Part shown: in pieces, positions 33,265 through 42,276 of the stretch
Numbering within the stretch: the stretch's first letter is position 1
Layout of the letters: each line of letters starts with the position of its first letter
Notes under the pieces: model-generated
Database searches by the model: none
What the model saw: only the letters and a program-made list of their open reading frames with translations
Told to the model about the DNA's origin: nothing
Origin: Gammaproteobacteria bacterium
GTDB taxonomy: Bacteria; Pseudomonadota; Gammaproteobacteria; Chromatiales; Chromatiaceae
Reading direction: 5' to 3'
Length of the DNA: 49,666 bases
NCBI GenBank assembly: GCA_018812525.1
Contig: JAHJDE010000061.1
Span: forward strand, 1-49,666
Program-made: the position numbers and the translations under genes

Positions 33265-33900
33265 TTATTCCCCGCGCTTCTCTTTGAACTCACACAGATC
33301 CTCGATGGCGCAGGCGCCGCAACGGGGCCGGCGAGCGATGCAGGTGTAGCGCCCGTGCAGGATGAGCCAATGATGGGCATCCTGCAGAAATTCCTTGGGC
33401 ACCAGCCGCATCAGTTTTTTTTCTACCTCAAGGGGTGTCTTGCCGGGGGCGAGTCCGGTCCGGTTCGCCACCCGGAGGATATGGGTGTCCACCGCCAGAG
33501 TAGGCTGTCCAAAGGCAATATTGAGGACCACGTTGGCTGTTTTGCGGCCGACGCCCGGTAGGGCCTCCAGGGCAGCCCGGTCGTCCGGTATCTTGCCGTT
33601 ATGACGTTCGAGGAGCAGGCGACAGGTCTGGATGATGTTCCGCGCCTTGCTGTTAAAGAGGCCTATGGTCTTGATGTGCCCGCGGAGCCCTTCTTCGCCG
33701 AGGGCCAGCATCGCCGCTGGTGTGCTGGCGACGGGAAAGAGCCGGGCTGTGGCCTTGTTGACCCCTTTGTCGGTTGCCTGGGCCGAGAGGATGACGGCTA
33801 CCAATAGCTCGAAGGGATTGCTGTAATGCAGTTCGGTGGCCGGGTGGGGGGTCTCTCTCCGTAGGCGTTCGAAGATCTGCCGGCGCTTGTCGGGGTTCAT
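33265..33900 (-). CDS. nth: Endonuclease III (Nth)
   Basis: DNA glycosylase and AP lyase for oxidised pyrimidines. The 211-residue protein matches E. coli Nth position by position: the helix-hairpin-helix LPGVGRKTA with K120, D138 in AVDTHILR, and the iron-sulfur cysteines C187, C194, C197 and C203. I start at ATG 33900; an in-frame ATG 45 bp upstream adds a non-conserved extension. No rnf genes, the common neighbours of nth, are seen. The next 198 bp up to pycA contain nothing I recognise. Confidence 0.96.
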   Translation of the reverse strand: MNPDKRRQIFERLRRETPHPATELHYSNPFELLVAVILSAQATDKGVNKATARLFPVASTPAAMLALGEEGLRGHIKTIGLFNSKARNIIQTCRLLLERHNGKIPDDRAALEALPGVGRKTANVVLNIAFGQPTLAVDTHILRVANRTGLAPGKTPLEVEKKLMRLVPKEFLQDAHHWLILHGRYTCIARRPRCGACAIEDLCEFKEKRGE

Positions 33901-34098
33901 GGATGCCGCGCTCCAAAAAAAAGAAGCCTGATTATGAGGGAACATCGAAAAGAGAGGTTCCCCTGTGGTGCGGGAAGGAAATCAAAAAACGCCTATTGAG
34001 TTAATGCCCGAATAAAAGAGACTTTGATTTAACCCCCGTTTGTCCTGAAAATAGGGAGCCTTTTACTGCTTAAGTTTTCTCGCCTGCCAGGAGAAACC

Positions 34099-35517
34099 GT
34101 GTTCAGAAAAATATTGATCGCCAACCGCGGCGAGATCGCGGTGCGCATAATCCGCGCCTGCGCCGAGATGGGTATCCGCTCGGTGGCCATTTATTCCGAC
34201 GCCGACCGCTATTCGCTGCACGTGAAGAAGGCGGATGAGGCCTACAGCCTGGGGACCGATCCCCTGGCCGGTTACCTCAATGTGCATCGGATCGCCAACC
34301 TGGCCGCCGCAGCCGGCTGCGATGCGGTGCATCCCGGCTATGGCTTCCTGTCGGAAAATCCCCGGCTGGCCGATGCCTGCACTCGCCGGGGCATCACCTT
34401 CATCGGTCCCACTGCCGAGGTGATCGCGCGCATGGGCGACAAGACCGAGGCGCGTCAGGCGATGATCGCCGCCGGTCTGCCGGTGACGCCGGGCTCCGAG
34501 GGAAACCTGGCCAGCCTGGACGAGGCCCTGGAGATGGCGGAGACACTGGGTTATCCGGTGATGCTCAAGGCAACCTCCGGCGGCGGCGGGCGCGGCATCC
34601 GCCGTTGCGACAGTCCGCAGGAGCTGAAGGGCAACTTCGAACGCGTCATCTCCGAGGCAACCAAGGCCTTTGGCCGCGCCGAGGTCTTCATGGAGAAGTG
34701 CGTGGTCAACCCGCGTCACATCGAGGTCCAGGTGTTGGCGGATAGCCATGGCAACGCCATCCATCTCTTCGAGCGCGATTGCTCGATTCAGCGCCGCAAC
34801 CAGAAATTGATCGAGATCGCCCCCTCGCCCCAGATCGATGAGGCTCAGCGCCAGTACGTGGGCGGCTTGGCGGTGATCGCAACCAAGGCGGTGGGCTACA
34901 CCAACGCGGGTACGGTAGAGTTTCTGCTGGACAGCGATGGCCGCTTCTATTTCATGGAGATGAATACCCGCATCCAGGTGGAGCACACCATCACCGAGAC
35001 CATCACCGGGGTCGATATCGTGGAGGAGCAGATCCGCATCGCGGCGGGCCAGCCGCTCCGCTTCGCCCAGGGCGATGTGAACCGGCGCGGCTTTGCCATC
35101 CAGTTCAGGGTCAACGCCGAGGACCCCAAGAACAACTTCTTCCCCAGCTTCGGCCGCATCTCGCGCTATTACGCGCCGGGCGGCCCCGGTGTGCGCACCG
35201 ACACAGCCATCTACACGGGTTATACGGTGCCGCCCTACTACGACTCCATGCTGGTGAAGATCATCGTCTGGGCCTTGACCTGGGAGGACGCAGTCTCCCG
35301 CGGCCAGCGCGCCCTGCGCGACATGGGGGTCTACGGCATCAAGACAACCATCCCCTATTACCTGGAGATCCTGGCCAATAAGGAGTTCCGGAGCGGTTCC
35401 TTCAATACCGGCTTTGTCGAGGGGCATCCCGAATTGATCGAGTATTCCTGTAAACGCCGCAAGGATGAACTCGCCGCCGCCATCGGCGCGGTCATTGCTG
35501 CCCACGCTGGGCTTTAA
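34099..35517 (+). CDS. pycA: Pyruvate carboxylase subunit A (biotin carboxylase)
   Basis: ATP-dependent carboxylation of biotin. The 472-residue protein has FRKILIANRGEIAVRIIRA, the ATP-grasp glycine loop KATSGGGGRGIR, the HIEVQVL segment, ERDCSIQRRNQKLIE and the catalytic EMNTRIQVEHTITE. It resembles AccC, but the partner 16 bp downstream is a PycB/OadA-type subunit, not AccB, so a two-subunit pyruvate carboxylase is likely. The start is GTG at 34099 with AGGAGA four to nine bases upstream. Confidence 0.9.
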   Translation: MFRKILIANRGEIAVRIIRACAEMGIRSVAIYSDADRYSLHVKKADEAYSLGTDPLAGYLNVHRIANLAAAAGCDAVHPGYGFLSENPRLADACTRRGITFIGPTAEVIARMGDKTEARQAMIAAGLPVTPGSEGNLASLDEALEMAETLGYPVMLKATSGGGGRGIRRCDSPQELKGNFERVISEATKAFGRAEVFMEKCVVNPRHIEVQVLADSHGNAIHLFERDCSIQRRNQKLIEIAPSPQIDEAQRQYVGGLAVIATKAVGYTNAGTVEFLLDSDGRFYFMEMNTRIQVEHTITETITGVDIVEEQIRIAAGQPLRFAQGDVNRRGFAIQFRVNAEDPKNNFFPSFGRISRYYAPGGPGVRTDTAIYTGYTVPPYYDSMLVKIIVWALTWEDAVSRGQRALRDMGVYGIKTTIPYYLEILANKEFRSGSFNTGFVEGHPELIEYSCKRRKDELAAAIGAVIAAHAGL

Positions 35518-35533
35518 GAGAGGGTTTTAAGCT

Positions 35534-37354
35534 ATGCCACAGGTCCAAGTCACCGAACTCATCCTGAGAGATGCCCACCAATCGCTGCTGGCCACGCGCA
35601 TGCGCCTGGACGACATGCTGCCCGTCTGTCCCAAGCTGGACGCCATCGGCTACTGGTCCTTGGAGTGCTGGGGAGGGGCCACCTTCGACGCCTGCGTCCG
35701 CTTTCTGAAAGAGGATCCCTGGGAACGGCTGAGCAAGCTGCGCCAGGCCCTGCCCAATACCCGCCTGCAGATGCTGCTGCGCGGCCAGAACCTGCTGGGC
35801 TATCGCCACTACCCCGATGACGTGGTGCGCGCCTTCGTGCAGCGGGCCGCCGGCAACGGCATGGATGTATTCCGCATCTTCGACGCCATGAACGATATGC
35901 GCAACCTGCGGGTCTCCATCGAGGCGACCCGGCAGGCCGGTAAGCAGGCCCAGGGCACCATCTGCTACACCACCAGCCCGGTGCACGATATCAAGGGCTT
36001 TGTCGCCATGGCCGGAGAACTGGCGTCCATGGGCTGCGACTCCATCGCCATCAAGGACATGGCCGGCCTGCTGACCCCTTACACCACCGGCGAACTGGTC
36101 AAGGCCTTGAAGGATGCCGTGGATCTGCCCCTGCACCTCCACTCCCACGCCACCGCCGGCTTGGCCGAGATGTGCCAGCTCAAGGCCATCGAGAGCGGTT
36201 GCGACAACATCAATACCGCCATCTCCTCCATGGGCGGTGGTGCCTCCCATCCACCGACCGAGAGCATGGTGGCGGCCCTGCGCGGCACCGACTACGACAC
36301 GGGCCTTGACCTGGAGGCGATCCAGGAGATCGGTTTCTATTTCCACGAGATCCGCAAGAGGTACCACCAGTACGAGAGCGAGTTCACCGGCGTGGATACC
36401 CGGGTACAGGTCAACCAGGTGCCGGGCGGCATGATCTCCAACCTCTCCAACCAGTTGCGGGAACAGAACGCCCTGGGCCGCATGAACGAGGTGCTGGCCG
36501 AGATCCCCGCCGTGCGCAAGGACCTGGGCTATCCGCCCCTGGTGACCCCGACCTCCCAGATCGTCGGGACCCAGGCGGTGATCAACGTCCTCACCGGCAA
36601 GCGTTATCAAACCATGACCAATGAGGTGAAGCGTTACCTTCAGGGCGGCTACGGCAAGGCCCCGGCAACGGTCAATCCCACTTTGCAGCAGCAGGCAGTG
36701 AATGGCGGGGAGCTGATCGAGTGCCGGCCGGCCGACCTGCTGCCCTCCGAGCTGGACCATCTGCGCGACGAGATCGGTCCCCTGGCTCGGTCGGAGGAGG
36801 ATGTGCTGACCTTCGCCATGTTCCCCGACGTGGGTCGTCAGTTCCTGCAAGAGCGGGAGGCGGGCACCCTGTCCCCGGAGCCCCTGTTGCCGGCTGAGGG
36901 TCAATCCGAGCGGCGGGCGGCCCCGACCGAGTTCCGGCTGGCCCTCCATGGCGAGACCTATCACATAAAGGTCACCGGCGTTGGCCACAAGGACAAGGCG
37001 GAGCGCCATTTCTATCTCTCCGTGGATGATATCCCGGAAGAGGTGGTGGTGGAGACCCTGGACGAGCTGAGCCTGGAGAACGGCGGCAAGGCCGACGCGA
37101 AGCCCACCGTTGTCAGCAAGCGCCCCCGCCCCAGTAAGGACGGCGATGTTACCACCTCCATGCCCGGCAGCATCGTGGATGTGCTGGTCAAGGCGGGGGA
37201 CCGGGTCGAGGCCGGCCAGGCGGTCCTGGTAGCCGAGGCGATGAAAATGGAGACCGAGATCCAGGCCCCCATCGCCGGCACCGTCACCGGTGTATTCGTA
37301 CAGAAGGGCGAGGCAGTGAATCCCAATGAGGTCTTGATCTCGATCGAGTCCTGA
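35534..37354 (+). CDS. pycB: Pyruvate carboxylase subunit B (carboxyltransferase-biotin carrier)
   Basis: Transfers CO2 from carboxybiotin to pyruvate, giving oxaloacetate. The 606 residues comprise the carboxyltransferase barrel (LRDAHQSLLATRM, metal lysine in IKDMAGLLTP, HLHSHATAG), the PYC/OadA conserved region, a hinge and a C-terminal biotinyl domain with EAMKMET (biotin lysine K571). The same protein family serves as the alpha subunit of sodium-pumping oxaloacetate decarboxylase. The missing membrane subunits and adjacent biotin carboxylase favour pyruvate carboxylase. Confidence 0.9.
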   Translation: MPQVQVTELILRDAHQSLLATRMRLDDMLPVCPKLDAIGYWSLECWGGATFDACVRFLKEDPWERLSKLRQALPNTRLQMLLRGQNLLGYRHYPDDVVRAFVQRAAGNGMDVFRIFDAMNDMRNLRVSIEATRQAGKQAQGTICYTTSPVHDIKGFVAMAGELASMGCDSIAIKDMAGLLTPYTTGELVKALKDAVDLPLHLHSHATAGLAEMCQLKAIESGCDNINTAISSMGGGASHPPTESMVAALRGTDYDTGLDLEAIQEIGFYFHEIRKRYHQYESEFTGVDTRVQVNQVPGGMISNLSNQLREQNALGRMNEVLAEIPAVRKDLGYPPLVTPTSQIVGTQAVINVLTGKRYQTMTNEVKRYLQGGYGKAPATVNPTLQQQAVNGGELIECRPADLLPSELDHLRDEIGPLARSEEDVLTFAMFPDVGRQFLQEREAGTLSPEPLLPAEGQSERRAAPTEFRLALHGETYHIKVTGVGHKDKAERHFYLSVDDIPEEVVVETLDELSLENGGKADAKPTVVSKRPRPSKDGDVTTSMPGSIVDVLVKAGDRVEAGQAVLVAEAMKMETEIQAPIAGTVTGVFVQKGEAVNPNEVLISIES

Positions 37355-37471
37355 TGCCTCCGACATCGGCACCTGCCAGGGGCCTCTGAGGCACGAAGCC
37401 CAACATGAAGCCGCGCCTCCTGTTGGGTTTGTTCGGCGCTTCTTGCACCTCACCCCTCCGGGGCTTGCGCG

Positions 37472-37495
37472 AAAAACCGCTCCCGGCGGTTTTTC
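37472..37495 (+). terminator. Rho-independent terminator after pycAB
   Basis: AAAAACCGC pairs perfectly with GCGGTTTTT across TCCCG. The A and T runs on both sides would let it work in either direction. It lies 118 bp after the pycB stop and before the GspE-like gene. A weaker inverted repeat GCCCAACA/TGTTGGG precedes it at about 37398-37427. Confidence 0.8.
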
Positions 37496-37600
37496 CGGCG
37501 GGAATGCCGCCTAACCCATACCTACATACTGGGCCTGACCGGCCTGTTCCTGCTCTGATTGCAGAATGGTCGGACTCGACCCATCTGAAGGACTCCCACC

Positions 37601-39406
37601 TTGGCCGATGAAGCAACCGATACCCAAACAAACCGGCGACTGAAGCTGGAGGACATCCTGCCGCCCCTGGTTGCGGATGGCCTGATCTGTGAGGAGGAAG
37701 GCGTTAAGCTGGAGCGCATGTACCACGGCGCCCAGGCTGCCCGGAGCGGCATCCATCCCCTGGTGTGGCTGGCGGAGCGGCGTCTGAAGAACCCCGCCAA
37801 TCCCGCCGAGGAGCTGACCCTGGAGCGCCTCTCGCGCTGGCTGGCCGTCCATGTGGGCCTGCCCTATTTCCACATCGATCCCTTGAAGATCGACGTGGAG
37901 TCGGTGACTAGCGTCATCTCCATCGCCTATGCCACCCGCTACCGCATCCTGCCGGTGGCGGTAACGGACGAGCTGGTCACCTTCGCCACCGCCGAGCCCT
38001 ACGAACGGGAATGGGAGCAAGAGCTCTCCCATGTGCTGCGGTGCGAAATCGCCCGCGTCCTCTCCAATCCTCTTGACGTGGCTCGTTATCAGGAGGAGTT
38101 GTTCGGGCTCAGCCACTCGATTCGAAAGGCCGGGCTGAACGACGTGTGGAAGCCCCTCGGTGTAACTAATGTCGAGGCCCTGGTGGAGCTGGGCAAGGCG
38201 GGCAAGCTGGACGCCAACGACCGCCACATCGTCAGCATCGTGGACTGGCTGTTCCAGTACGCCTTCGATCAGCGCGCCAGCGACATCCACCTGGAACCCC
38301 GACGCGAGGTGGGTAATATCCGCTTCCGCATCGACGGCATGCTGCACCTGGTCTATCAGGTGCCGACCCCGATCATGCTGGCGGTCACCAGCCGCATCAA
38401 GACCCTGGGGCGCATGGACATCGTGGAGAAGCGCCGCCCCCAGGACGGCCGCGTCAAGACCAAGACCCCCTCCGGCCAGGAGGTGGAGCTGCGTCTCTCC
38501 ACCATGCCCACTGCCTTCGGCGAGAAGCTGGTCATGCGCATCTTCGACCCCCAGGTCCTGGTGCGCAGCCTCTCTGAACTGGGCTTCAGCAAGGGCGATG
38601 CCCAGCACTGGTCGGAGATGACCGCCCAGACCCACGGCATCGTCCTGGTGACTGGACCGACCGGCTCGGGCAAGACCACCACCCTCTATTCCACCCTGAA
38701 GGCCCTGGCGCATCCCGAGATCAATCTCTGCACCATTGAGGACCCCATCGAAATGGTGGAAGACTCTTTCAATCAGATGCAGGTCAACCAGGGTATCGGC
38801 CTCGACTTCGCCACCGGGGTCCGCACCCTGATGCGCCAGGACCCGGACATCATCATGGTGGGCGAGATCCGCGACCTGGAGACCGCCGAGATGGCCATCC
38901 AGGCGGCCCTGACCGGCCATTTGGTCCTCTCCACCCTGCACACCAACGACGCTTCCTCCGCCCTGACCCGCTTGCAGGATATCGGCGTGCCCCATTATCT
39001 GATCAGCGCCACTCTGCTCGGCGTGGTGGCCCAGCGCCTGATACGGACCCTCTGCCCCCACTGCAAGGCACCGGTCGCGGAGGTGGACGAACAGGCATGG
39101 AAGGGGCTGACCTATCCCTGGAAACTGCCCTCGCCGGAACGGATCATGGGGCCGGTCGGCTGCGAAAAGTGCCGTGAGACGGGCTATCTTGGGCGCATGG
39201 GGATCTACGAGATCCTGCGCATGACCCAGGAGGTGCGTAACCTGGTCGGCCCGGAGAGCAACATGGAACAGATCCGCAAGCAGGGGCTCAAACAGGGGAT
39301 GGAGCCCCTGCGCATCAGCGGGGTGCGCAAGATCATGGCGGGCCTCACCAGCATGGACGAGGTCCTGCGGGTGACCCCGGTATCGCAATTGGGGGGACGG
39401 AGTTGA
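37601..39406 (+). CDS. GspE/PilB-family secretion ATPase, stand-alone
   Basis: A 601-residue hexameric ATPase of the type II secretion / type IV pilus assembly class. The order is an N-terminal GspE_N region, then the N2 domain with ASDIHLEP, Walker A GPTGSGKTTTLYSTL, the Asp box DPIEMVEDSFNQMQVN, Walker B DPDIIMVGEIRD, the His box LVLSTLHTNDA and a zinc site CPHCK..CEKC. It starts with TTG at 37601 preceded by AAGGA; there is no nearby ATG. No pilin, prepilin peptidase or platform gene is nearby, so its machine cannot be named. Confidence 0.9.
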   Translation: MADEATDTQTNRRLKLEDILPPLVADGLICEEEGVKLERMYHGAQAARSGIHPLVWLAERRLKNPANPAEELTLERLSRWLAVHVGLPYFHIDPLKIDVESVTSVISIAYATRYRILPVAVTDELVTFATAEPYEREWEQELSHVLRCEIARVLSNPLDVARYQEELFGLSHSIRKAGLNDVWKPLGVTNVEALVELGKAGKLDANDRHIVSIVDWLFQYAFDQRASDIHLEPRREVGNIRFRIDGMLHLVYQVPTPIMLAVTSRIKTLGRMDIVEKRRPQDGRVKTKTPSGQEVELRLSTMPTAFGEKLVMRIFDPQVLVRSLSELGFSKGDAQHWSEMTAQTHGIVLVTGPTGSGKTTTLYSTLKALAHPEINLCTIEDPIEMVEDSFNQMQVNQGIGLDFATGVRTLMRQDPDIIMVGEIRDLETAEMAIQAALTGHLVLSTLHTNDASSALTRLQDIGVPHYLISATLLGVVAQRLIRTLCPHCKAPVAEVDEQAWKGLTYPWKLPSPERIMGPVGCEKCRETGYLGRMGIYEILRMTQEVRNLVGPESNMEQIRKQGLKQGMEPLRISGVRKIMAGLTSMDEVLRVTPVSQLGGRS

Positions 39407-39469
39407 TGGGACTGAATCCCGGTATTTCTCGCGCAAAGACACAAAGAATTAACCTAAAAACCCCCTTTT

Positions 39470-39628
39470 AACCGCAAAGGCCGCGAAGAACGCGAAGGAA
39501 ATTACTGGATTATCCGTCGAGACATTCACCTTCCGGGTGAACGGCCATACGCGGTTTTGTACGGGCGGGTTTTAAACCCGCCCCTACGATATTCTTTGCG
39601 TTCTTTGCGGTTAAATGAGGAATTTTGG
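39470..39628. repeat. Repeat module R, copy 2 (leader of methyltransferase gene)
   Basis: Begins AACCGCAAAGGCCGCGAAGA and ends with GTTAAATGAGGAATTTTGG immediately before the ATG of the next gene. It includes TTCACCTTCCGGGTGAA and GGGCGGGTTTTAAACCCGCC. In frame with the gene, the last part would translate as LRSLRLNEEFWMN, nearly the same as in copy 3, showing that ribosome site and start codon come from the repeat. Confidence 0.85.
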
Positions 39629-40354
39629 ATGAACGATGTAATCGAACCCCGCATTCACGACCCCAACGCCTATTTCGAGGCGACGGAGCTGGAGGTCATG
39701 GGGCGGGTGCTGCCCCTGAAGGGTGCGACAGCGCTGGAATTGGGCTGCGGCCGTGCCTGGATGACCCGGCGGCTGGCGGAAGACTTCCAGGTGGCACGGA
39801 TCGTGGCGACCGAGGTCGACCGGATTCAGCACGAAAAAAACCTGGCCATCGCCGACCTGCCCCAAGTGGAGTTCCGGTACGGCGGCATGGAGGCCATCGA
39901 CCTGCCGGAGGGTTCGGTGGATCTGGTCCTGATGCTCAAGTCCCTGCACCATGTCCCGGCGGGGCTCATGGACCGGGGCTTCGCCGAGATCCACCGGGTC
40001 CTCAAGCCCGGCGGGCTGGCCTATATCTCCGAACCGGTTTATGCCGGGGCCTTCAACGAGATACTGCGGCTCTTCAACGACGAGCAGCGGGTGCGGGAAG
40101 CGGCCTTCGCTGCCGTCCGCCGGGCAGTGGAAGGGCGCGGTTTCGAGTTTGAGTCAGAACTCTTCTTCGAGTCGCCCGGTTGCTACATGACCTGGGAGGA
40201 GTTCGAGGACCGCATGCTGAAAGTGACTCACACCCGGCACGAGATCGGTCCCGAACTCCACGGCAGGATTCAAACGGCGTTTATGGCCCACATGACCCCA
40301 GAGGGCGCCTGCTTTAAAAAGCCCTCGCGGGTGGATCTGCTGCGCAAGGCATGA
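39629..40354 (+). CDS. Class I SAM-dependent methyltransferase
   Basis: A 241-residue protein with a standard methyltransferase core: motif I ALELGCGRAWMTRRL (about 35-49), the acidic loop VATEVDR, motif II VDLVLMLKSLHHVPAG and the post-motif region VLKPGGLAYISEP. The C-terminal third is alpha-helical and not diagnostic, so the substrate is unknown. The ribosome site GAGGAA and the ATG belong to repeat module R copy 2. A further copy follows the gene, so the gene is flanked by direct repeats about 0.9 kb apart. Confidence 0.85.
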   Translation: MNDVIEPRIHDPNAYFEATELEVMGRVLPLKGATALELGCGRAWMTRRLAEDFQVARIVATEVDRIQHEKNLAIADLPQVEFRYGGMEAIDLPEGSVDLVLMLKSLHHVPAGLMDRGFAEIHRVLKPGGLAYISEPVYAGAFNEILRLFNDEQRVREAAFAAVRRAVEGRGFEFESELFFESPGCYMTWEEFEDRMLKVTHTRHEIGPELHGRIQTAFMAHMTPEGACFKKPSRVDLLRKA

Positions 40355-40372
40355 ACAAAAAGACCTCCTTTC

Positions 40373-40541
40373 AACCGCGTAGGACGCGAAGAACGCGAAG
40401 GAAATCACTGGAGTATCTCTGTCGATGCATTCACCTTCCGGGTGAACGGCTATACGCGGTTTTGTACGGGCGGGTTTTAAACCCGCCCCTACTATTCCTG
40501 GCGTTCCTTTGCGCTCTTTGCGGTTAAACGAGGAATTTAGG
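40373..40541. repeat. Repeat module R, copy 3 (leader of CAP-domain gene)
   Basis: Same organisation as copy 2: AACCGCGTAGGACGCGAAGA at the left, the TTCACC and GGGCGGGTTT palindromes in the middle and GGTTAAACGAGGAATTTAGG before the ATG. The order is direct with respect to copies 1 and 2. The module again provides the ribosome site and start of the following gene. Confidence 0.85.
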
Positions 40542-41111
40542 ATGAATCAGGCTAGAGAATATCGGCCGGCCGTCAGGCTGAGAGGGGGCCGCATGGCAGT
40601 GGCCGGCTCGCTGATCCTGCTCGCCATGGCCCCCCTCGCGGCCGCCGGATTGATCCCGGAACAGCAGCGGGAGATGGTCGAGGTCCATAACCGCTGGCGG
40701 GCCCAGGTGAATGTTGCTGATCTGGGCTGGTCCGAGGATCTGGCCCAGACGGCCCAGTCCTGGGCCGACCGGTTGCGCGTCAACAATGGCTGCGGGATGC
40801 GCCACAGCGAAAGGACGGATCGGGGGGAGAATCTCTTCTGGGCCAGTGCGGTGCGCTGGTCCGATGGGCGTAGGGAGGTCAAGGAGGTTACGCCCTCGCG
40901 GGTGACCGATGCCTGGGGCGCGGAGAAAGTGGATTATAATCCGGCCCGCAACGGATGCCGGTCCGGCAGGCGCTGCGGTCATTACACCCAGATCATCTGG
41001 CGGGCCACCACCGAACTGGGGTGCGCCTTGGCCCTCTGTCCCGACAAGTCCCAGGTCTGGGTCTGCCACTATCGCCCAGCCGGAAACCGGATTGGCGAGC
41101 CGGCTTACTGA
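40542..41111 (+). CDS. Secreted CAP-domain (SCP/PR-1) protein
   Basis: A 189-residue precursor. After a basic start, residues 19-35 (AVAGSLILLAMAPLAAAGL) form a signal peptide; a second ATG (M18) just before it may be the native start, predating the repeat-derived one. The mature part is a CAP domain with VEVHNRWRAQV, the cavity histidines (in MRHSER and CGHYTQIIWR), GENLFWAS and VWVCHY. Paired cysteines suggest disulfides in the periplasm or outside. The role of bacterial CAP proteins is largely unknown. The lipoprotein hydrolase gene follows in 56 bp. Confidence 0.88.
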   Translation: MNQAREYRPAVRLRGGRMAVAGSLILLAMAPLAAAGLIPEQQREMVEVHNRWRAQVNVADLGWSEDLAQTAQSWADRLRVNNGCGMRHSERTDRGENLFWASAVRWSDGRREVKEVTPSRVTDAWGAEKVDYNPARNGCRSGRRCGHYTQIIWRATTELGCALALCPDKSQVWVCHYRPAGNRIGEPAY

Positions 41112-41167
41112 AACTCCCGTCCCCGCGCCCTGTCCAACCCCAAAAGTTTTATCGACTGAGCAGAACA

Positions 41168-42259
41168 ATGCGAATCCCCATGCAGCCATTGACCCCTTTC
41201 TTCCTTGCCGCCACCCTTGCCATCCTTTCCGGCTGCGCCACCCTGGCCGGCCCCACCTCGGGCAGCGCGGAGACTGCGCCCCCGCCGAGCCTGGTCAATG
41301 TCTTCTACGCCACCGGACGCCAGCCGAGCCAGGAGCGGAATGCCTTTTTCGGCGCCGAGCGCGCCGATCTCAGCTACGGCATGGTCGATGTGGGCATCCC
41401 CGCCCGGCATCGGGTGGGGCGCCACGAGGAGCCGACCCTGCTCCGGTTCGAATGGTATCCCAACGACCACGAGCACATCACGGCCCAGCGCAAGACCCCC
41501 TACAGCCGGGATGCCTTCTACTACTATCTGAACAAGGCCATCGCCCAGTCACCGGGCGGCAAGGTCATGATCTTCGTGCACGGCTACAACACCAAGTTCG
41601 TCGAGGCCGCCCGCTCCCTGGGACAGTTCGCCAACGATCTCAAATTCAGCCCGGTGGTGCTCTTCAGTTGGCCCTCCCAGGGCAGCCTCACCGGCTACAC
41701 GGTGGACGAGACCAACGTGGAGTGGGCCCAGTCCCAGTTCCTGGAACTGCTCAACGGCATCATCGACCGCACCCCGGCCAAGGATATCTACGTGGTCGGC
41801 CACAGCATGGGCACGCGCCTCATCGCCCGCGGCATGACCACCCTGGCCTCCGACCGCCCGTCGGGCGATCTCATCCGCTTCCGCGAGATCGTCCTGGTCG
41901 CCCCGGACATCGACTCCGATGTCTTCCGCCGCGACGTGGCCCCGCGCCTTGCACGCACCAACATCCACGTCACCCTCTATGCCTCCTCCGGGGACAATGC
42001 CCTCATGGCTTCCAAGGCATTTCACGGCTATGCCCGCGCCGGCGATTCCGGCGAAGGGCTCGTCGTTGTGCCCGGCGTCGAGACCATCGACGCCTCCATC
42101 GCCACCGGCGGTTTTCTGGGCCATAACTATTTCACCGAGGACCCCCGGATCATGGAGGACATCTTCTCCCTGCTGCAATCAGGTCAGCGGGCCGACAAGC
42201 GCTTCGCCCTCCATCCCCTGGACGGCAAGGATGGGCGCCACTGGGTCTTCCGCAAGTAG
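41168..42259 (+). CDS. Alpha/beta-hydrolase lipoprotein (DUF900 type)
   Basis: A 363-residue lipoprotein precursor with lipobox LAILSGC (lipid cysteine about residue 22). The hydrolase core has the oxyanion strand KVMIFVHGYNTKF, the nucleophile elbow VVGHSMGTR with its serine, the acid in VLVAPDID and a late histidine in FLGHNYF. DUF900 proteins are predicted esterases of unknown substrate. It lies in a run of exported or small-molecule enzymes (CAP protein before, spermidine-synthase-like gene 17 bp after) and may be co-transcribed with both. Confidence 0.88.
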   Translation: MRIPMQPLTPFFLAATLAILSGCATLAGPTSGSAETAPPPSLVNVFYATGRQPSQERNAFFGAERADLSYGMVDVGIPARHRVGRHEEPTLLRFEWYPNDHEHITAQRKTPYSRDAFYYYLNKAIAQSPGGKVMIFVHGYNTKFVEAARSLGQFANDLKFSPVVLFSWPSQGSLTGYTVDETNVEWAQSQFLELLNGIIDRTPAKDIYVVGHSMGTRLIARGMTTLASDRPSGDLIRFREIVLVAPDIDSDVFRRDVAPRLARTNIHVTLYASSGDNALMASKAFHGYARAGDSGEGLVVVPGVETIDASIATGGFLGHNYFTEDPRIMEDIFSLLQSGQRADKRFALHPLDGKDGRHWVFRK

Positions 42260-42276
42260 CCGGGGCGGTCCCCCGC

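Noticed and set aside
34099-37354. Sodium-pumping oxaloacetate decarboxylase operon
   Set aside because: No beta or gamma membrane subunits are present and a biotin carboxylase gene is adjacent, which fits pyruvate carboxylase.
35492-39442. Long minus-strand frames opposite pycB and the GspE-like gene
   Set aside because: Both sense genes are complete; the antisense frames are shadows of third-position GC bias.
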